From Enoplolaimus lenunculus (Eukaryota > Nematoda > Enoplea > Enoplida > Thoracostomopsidae): a stretch of 64,000 nt of DNA. A model generated the notes under the pieces. The model was not told where the DNA came from and did no database searches. It saw only the letters and a list, made by a program, of their open reading frames with translations. The stretch is taken from positions 434,001 through 498,000 of the forward strand of contig JASANG010002214.1 of the NCBI GenBank assembly GCA_030248215.1, given 5' to 3'. The position numbers and the translations under genes were made by a program. Within the stretch, counting starts at the first letter, position 1. The number at the start of each line of letters is the position of its first letter. Shown here in pieces: positions 62,801-64,000 of this stretch.

Positions 62801-63258
62801 CCGTGGGTAAACGCGAACCGGTAAGAAAATTTTGAATCGGGTATACCCGCCGCTAAACAGTTTCAAAAACCTGTTTTTACCGTATCGCATGAGTATGAAA
62901 CAACTAGCGAGTGACATATCAATGCACTGTAAAATTACACAATTGTATTGAACGCAATAGAAAAAATACGCGCGGGTAACGGTAAAACAATTTTGCGCGT
63001 GGTATACCAGCAGGTAAAAAAATTCAGCGGGTAAAGCGCATCGCGGGTAAAAAAATCATTACCCACTTACATCCCTGCGTGCGCAATTAGCACAATTTTG
63101 GATATGCAAGAAAAAGATATTAATGGATTGCTGTTGTTGCTGAGTCAAATGTTTACCTTATTGGTCACCGGTTGCTTGCGAAATATCACAACAAACGCTA
63201 CAGTTGTCGTGAGTATAATCGAAATAAGCGTACGAATTACGATTCGACCTCGAATCAT
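41897..63258 (-). CDS. MAN2A: Golgi alpha-mannosidase II (23 exons)
   Basis: Type II Golgi membrane enzyme, glycoside hydrolase family 38, which removes two mannoses from GlcNAcMan5GlcNAc2 during complex N-glycan synthesis. The 23 exons total 3309 nt in one frame, 1102 residues (vertebrate MAN2A about 1140). The N-terminus is a short basic tail (MIRGRIVIR), a signal anchor at about residues 10-26, then a luminal stem. Catalytic motifs are in family order: HSHVDPG (143-149, zinc ligands His and Asp), TDEA (222-225), WSNDPFGYSPTMP (nucleophile Asp258), GDDFRY (390-395, acid/base region) and FQHHDAITGT (530-539, zinc His). The C-terminal beta domains follow (FYTDAMGYQ, LDRSLVQDDNRG, ILNLR, LHRHGTTCR) and the chain ends LVTYRLKQDL, like vertebrate STFRIQLR. 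Lysosomal and cytosolic relatives lack this anchor. A vertebrate A1 or A2 label cannot be assigned. The 66-bp satellite lies in intron 5. Confidence 0.95.
42162..42482. mobile_element. hAT-like miniature element, CCGGAG type
   Basis: The element at 42170-42474 starts CAGGATGCAACCGG and ends CCGGCTGTACCCTG. GAAAACAC flanks both ends exactly (42162-42169, 42475-42482). The interior is rich in GCCGGAGGTCG-like phrases. MAN2A intron 22. Confidence 0.9.
43262..43685. mobile_element. hAT-like miniature element, GGAACAGG type
   Basis: Left end AAGGTTCCAACAGGAAC and right end TTCCTGTTGAACCCTGG are inverted. Both subterminal zones consist of GGAACAGGAACAGG phrases. Target duplication unclear in an AT-rich flank. 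Confidence 0.65.
44126..44496. mobile_element. hAT-like miniature element, TTTCCG type
   Basis: The element at 44134-44488 starts CAGAGTGTAACCGG and ends CATTTACACCTTG; flanks GTACATGT and CTACATGT agree in 7 of 8. MAN2A intron 21. Confidence 0.85.
45989..46100. repeat. CCGTC/GACGG-rich fragment
   Basis: CGTCCGTCGCCGTCCGCTG phrases followed by CGGTATCGTACGTGCC, shared with the element at 13690-13925. Confidence 0.6.
47106..47415. repeat. CAAGAG foldback element, copy 2
   Basis: Starts CAAGAGCTGATGGATGC, ends ATTATCCACTCTTG; inner arms CAACAAGAGTATGCAAATGG and AATGTACCCGGCACGCGTTG with the inverse near the right. MAN2A intron 17. Confidence 0.8.
47885..48609. mobile_element. hAT-like element with an internal satellite
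   Basis: Starts near CAGAGGTTTGCTTCCGGCT with CCTCCGTCTCCGGCTCCGG phrases, ends near CTTCCGGTTGTACCCTAC. The middle (48060-48515) is a tandem array, listed separately. Target duplication not confirmed. Confidence 0.6.
48060..48515 (+). repeat. Tandem repeat, about 74 bp x 6
   Basis: The phrase AAGCCTAAAACCAGAATTTT recurs at about 48083, 48156, 48230, 48304, 48376 and 48450, separated by AT-rich TTTGCTAAAATNTTCAAATT. Unit length 72-74 bp with small differences. MAN2A intron 16. Confidence 0.85.
49667..49980. repeat. CAAGAG foldback element, copy 3
   Basis: Arms ATGAACAAGAGTATACAACT and CAGTTGTATACTCTTG enclose blocks with GCGCACGTTGCGTTTTTG and AAAACGCAACG. More diverged than copies 2 and 4. 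MAN2A intron 14. Confidence 0.7.
50561..50834. repeat. CCTATTCACAC foldback element, copy 2
   Basis: Starts CCTATTCAGACGTGCAAG and ends CATGTGTGAATTGGG; matches the copy at 11663-11930 over its whole length, including CCTAGCTATGA and GGGATTTTGGACAAAACTTG. MAN2A intron 14. Confidence 0.8.
51792..51881. repeat. Near-perfect 41-bp-arm hairpin
   Basis: Arms 51792-51832 and 51841-51881 are complementary except for one base, with an 8-nt loop (TCCGAGAA). The arm starts AGTAGTATATTAGGGACATT. It lies in MAN2A intron 13. A second palindrome, AAGAACGATGCAAA/TTTGCATCGTTCTT, is at about 51421-51456. Confidence 0.9.
53762..54032 (-). mobile_element. TTAA-flanked 263-bp element with tRNA-like segment, copy 1
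   Basis: The element at 53766-54028 starts CCCTTTCTCACATGA and ends TGAGTGAAAGGG, next to TTAA (left) and TTAT (right, probably a mutated TTAA). The minus strand at about 53815-53875 has TAGCTCAGTGGTCA, a tRNA A-box, and GCGAATCGAATCTTA, a B-box. The ends and target suggest a piggyBac-type miniature element. MAN2A intron 10. Confidence 0.75.
54057..54327 (-). mobile_element. TTAA-flanked 263-bp element with tRNA-like segment, copy 2
   Basis: The element at 54061-54323, the same length and orientation as copy 1 and 32 bp from it, is flanked by TTAA on both sides (54057-54060, 54324-54327). The tRNA-like part (minus, about 54111-54172) reads TAACTCAGTGGTCG and GGGGATCGAATCTCA. The right end lies 15 bp from MAN2A exon 54342-54526. 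Confidence 0.8.
56083..56397. repeat. CAAGAG foldback element, copy 4
   Basis: Starts CAAGAGTCGATGATGC, ends ATAATCCACTCTTG. GTATTAG(C) is repeated at both edges, giving a 7-9 bp target duplication whose exact length is ambiguous. A fifth, partial copy seems to start at 56405. MAN2A intron 7. Confidence 0.8.
56910..57114 (-). repeat. (GGCTTA)-cored foldback, second subfamily, reverse
   Basis: Starts GGCCAATGTAAAGAACAGGG and ends GCTCCTGATCTTTACATGGGC; CCTAAG runs and a GTAAGAATGACAATATTCCT phrase inside. MAN2A intron 7. Confidence 0.75.
58596..58769 (+). repeat. (GGCTTA)-cored foldback, copy near the satellite
   Basis: Starts GGACCCATGTATAGAACGG and ends CCTGTTCTATACATGGGCC; contains TTGCTTAGGCTTAGG and CATAGGCTTAGGC. 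MAN2A intron 5. Confidence 0.85.
59011..60412. repeat. 66-bp GC-rich tandem array (about 23 units)
   Basis: The unit is 66 bp and contains AACGGCAGCCATGGCGAGG, TCGGTTGGTTTTGCGGCCG and CTGGCCCGGCCGTTTTTTCC. Since 66 is a multiple of three and the unit lacks stops, most frames on both strands stay open for hundreds of codons (for example a 22-residue repeat FFLVQRQPWRGSVGFAADWPG). Shortened units that skip the GCGGCCG...GGCCGT part occur at about 59021, 59251 and 59820, each followed by a unit with GAGGATCGG, which suggests higher-order duplication. The array fills most of the MAN2A intron between exons 60443-60611 and 58263-58390 and stops about 30 bp from the former. Units at about 60110-60300 contain many small deletions. 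Confidence 0.92.
62778..63077 (-). mobile_element. GGGTAAA-type miniature element
   Basis: The right end, read on the minus strand, starts CAGGGATGTAAGTGGGTAA; the left has CTACCTGTGGGTACCCGTGG. The interior has ACCCGCG/GCGGGTA phrases. Boundaries at the left are uncertain. It lies in MAN2A intron 1. Confidence 0.55.
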
Positions 63259-64000
63259 TGTTGATGTTTAGTTTTGATTGTTGCTAATATTATTTTTAAA
63301 ACAATTTAAAATTGTTCAAAAATAATGAACATTTTTTTAACATTTAACTAAATTTCATGACACGTAAACGTGCCCCACACACGGCAGTGGGAAAACGTTC
63401 TGTATCTAATAGTATGTATCTTCAACGATATATTTATCATGAACCTTTATATCTTTCAACAATCACAAATGTGACGATTGTTTAGGATTAAGGTTAAATA
63501 TTGTAAAAAAATCTGAAAAATGCAGCAATTATTGAAATTAATAGAAGATAAATTTTGAAAAAGTGATATATTTTTCGTCAAACGTACAAAACAACCCAAA
63601 TGCAACATACACTAATCGCAACGATGCAAGTTGCACATGTGACTGATTAACAACGATGGGATCAAAACGGAATAAAATCTGTTCCGAGTATTAAATTGGC
63701 GAAATCCTCAGAAAATTTAGTTTCTTTCTACACCACTTAATAAATACGCAGTTGACTCGAAGGATACTAAAGTTTTTTTCATTGTCTTATCCACTGGCCT
63801 CAATCGAAGATCGAATTAGACTGATGATTTCGTCGTTGGCGATTGTCTAAACAGTTTATTCAAAACATCGGTTGCAACCCGGTACAGACAAAATAGCGAG
63901 AATTGACGAATCAGCTTCGCAAACTGTATCGAATGGTGGTGTAGAAATTGTGGAAGTTTTTTTGACAAATTTTGCGTTTGTACTTAAACGAAACCTTTGA
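63259..64000 (-). other. 5' flank of MAN2A
   Basis: Contains the MAN2A 5' UTR and promoter; no TATA box or other motif stands out. An AG acceptor-like site (aatattag) lies about 25 nt before the ATG, so either a 5' UTR intron or a trans-splice site is possible. A candidate terminal exon of another gene is at 63787-63846. Confidence 0.4.
63787..63846 (-). CDS. Candidate last exon of a neighbouring minus-strand gene
   Basis: After an acceptor-like tgtttag, the minus strand reads TIANDEIISLIRSSIEASG then stop, in 60 nt. The sequence looks like a helical protein end but matches no family I recognise. If real, its gene lies to the right of the window and ends only about 530 bp before the MAN2A start codon. 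The evidence is a single short frame, so this may be chance. Confidence 0.2.
   Translation of the reverse strand, partial: TIANDEIISLIRSSIEASG

Larger units (their letters stand above)
53274..63258 (-). other. MAN2A: MAN2A exons 1-11: anchor, stem and catalytic domain
   Basis: Minus-strand exons in transcript order: 63258-63157 (anchor), 62428-62370, 61506-61461, 61350-61113 (HSHVDPG), 60611-60443, 58390-58263 (TDEA), 57746-57573 (nucleophile Asp), 56054-55877, 55412-55226 (GDDFRY), 54526-54342, 53459-53274 (HHDAITGT). Junction phases agree at every intron. The 56054-55877 to 55412-55226 junction was chosen over a nearby gtaaag donor: only the gtacgc donor with the acceptor at 55413 gives the expected spacing to LGDDFRY. 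The anchor exon and exon 2 both meet in phase 0, so a small extra stem exon between them cannot be excluded. Confidence 0.88.

Overview
The window is animal nuclear DNA. It holds three intron-rich protein genes, all rebuilt here by reading conserved protein families across GT-AG introns whose phases agree: a type IV collagen chain (+, open at its 5' end), mitochondrial endonuclease G (+), and Golgi alpha-mannosidase II (-, complete, convergent with endonuclease G). Collagen IV with a full NC1 domain and a MAN2A-type Golgi mannosidase mark a metazoan. The AT-rich introns, short intergenic distances and dense small foldback repeats would suit an ascidian tunicate or another small-genome marine invertebrate, but nothing I can read fixes the clade.

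Layout. 1-1161: intron or 5' flank of the collagen gene. 1162-28435: 37 collagen IV exons encoding about 1740 residues: 7S cysteine segment, interrupted Gly-X-Y helix, NC1 domain with 12 cysteines and an unusual basic C-terminal tail; a poly(A) signal lies at 28672. 28436-30475: intergenic, repeats only. 30476-38339: endonuclease G, 7 exons, 317 residues, with one GC-AG intron and an intact piggyBac transposon (568-residue transposase, TTAA duplication) in intron 3. 38340-41896: intergenic between convergent genes. 41897-63258 (-): Golgi alpha-mannosidase II, 23 exons, 1102 residues, with N-terminal signal anchor and all catalytic motifs. 63259-64000: its 5' flank, possibly with the last exon of another minus-strand gene.

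At least ten repeat families occupy introns and intergenic DNA. They include a foldback family with a (GGCTTA)n core, hAT-like miniature elements with 8-bp target duplications, a foldback family starting CAAGAG, two adjacent 263-bp TTAA-flanked elements that carry a tRNA-like segment, several hairpins, and a 66-bp tandem array of about 23 units in a mannosidase intron whose frames are all open.

The genes have separate jobs: collagen IV builds basement membrane, endonuclease G is a mitochondrial nuclease, and MAN2A trims N-glycans in the Golgi. Nothing suggests a functional cluster. The unusual content is in the repeats: several families have similar architecture (conserved ends, short-period degenerate interior) but different interior motifs.
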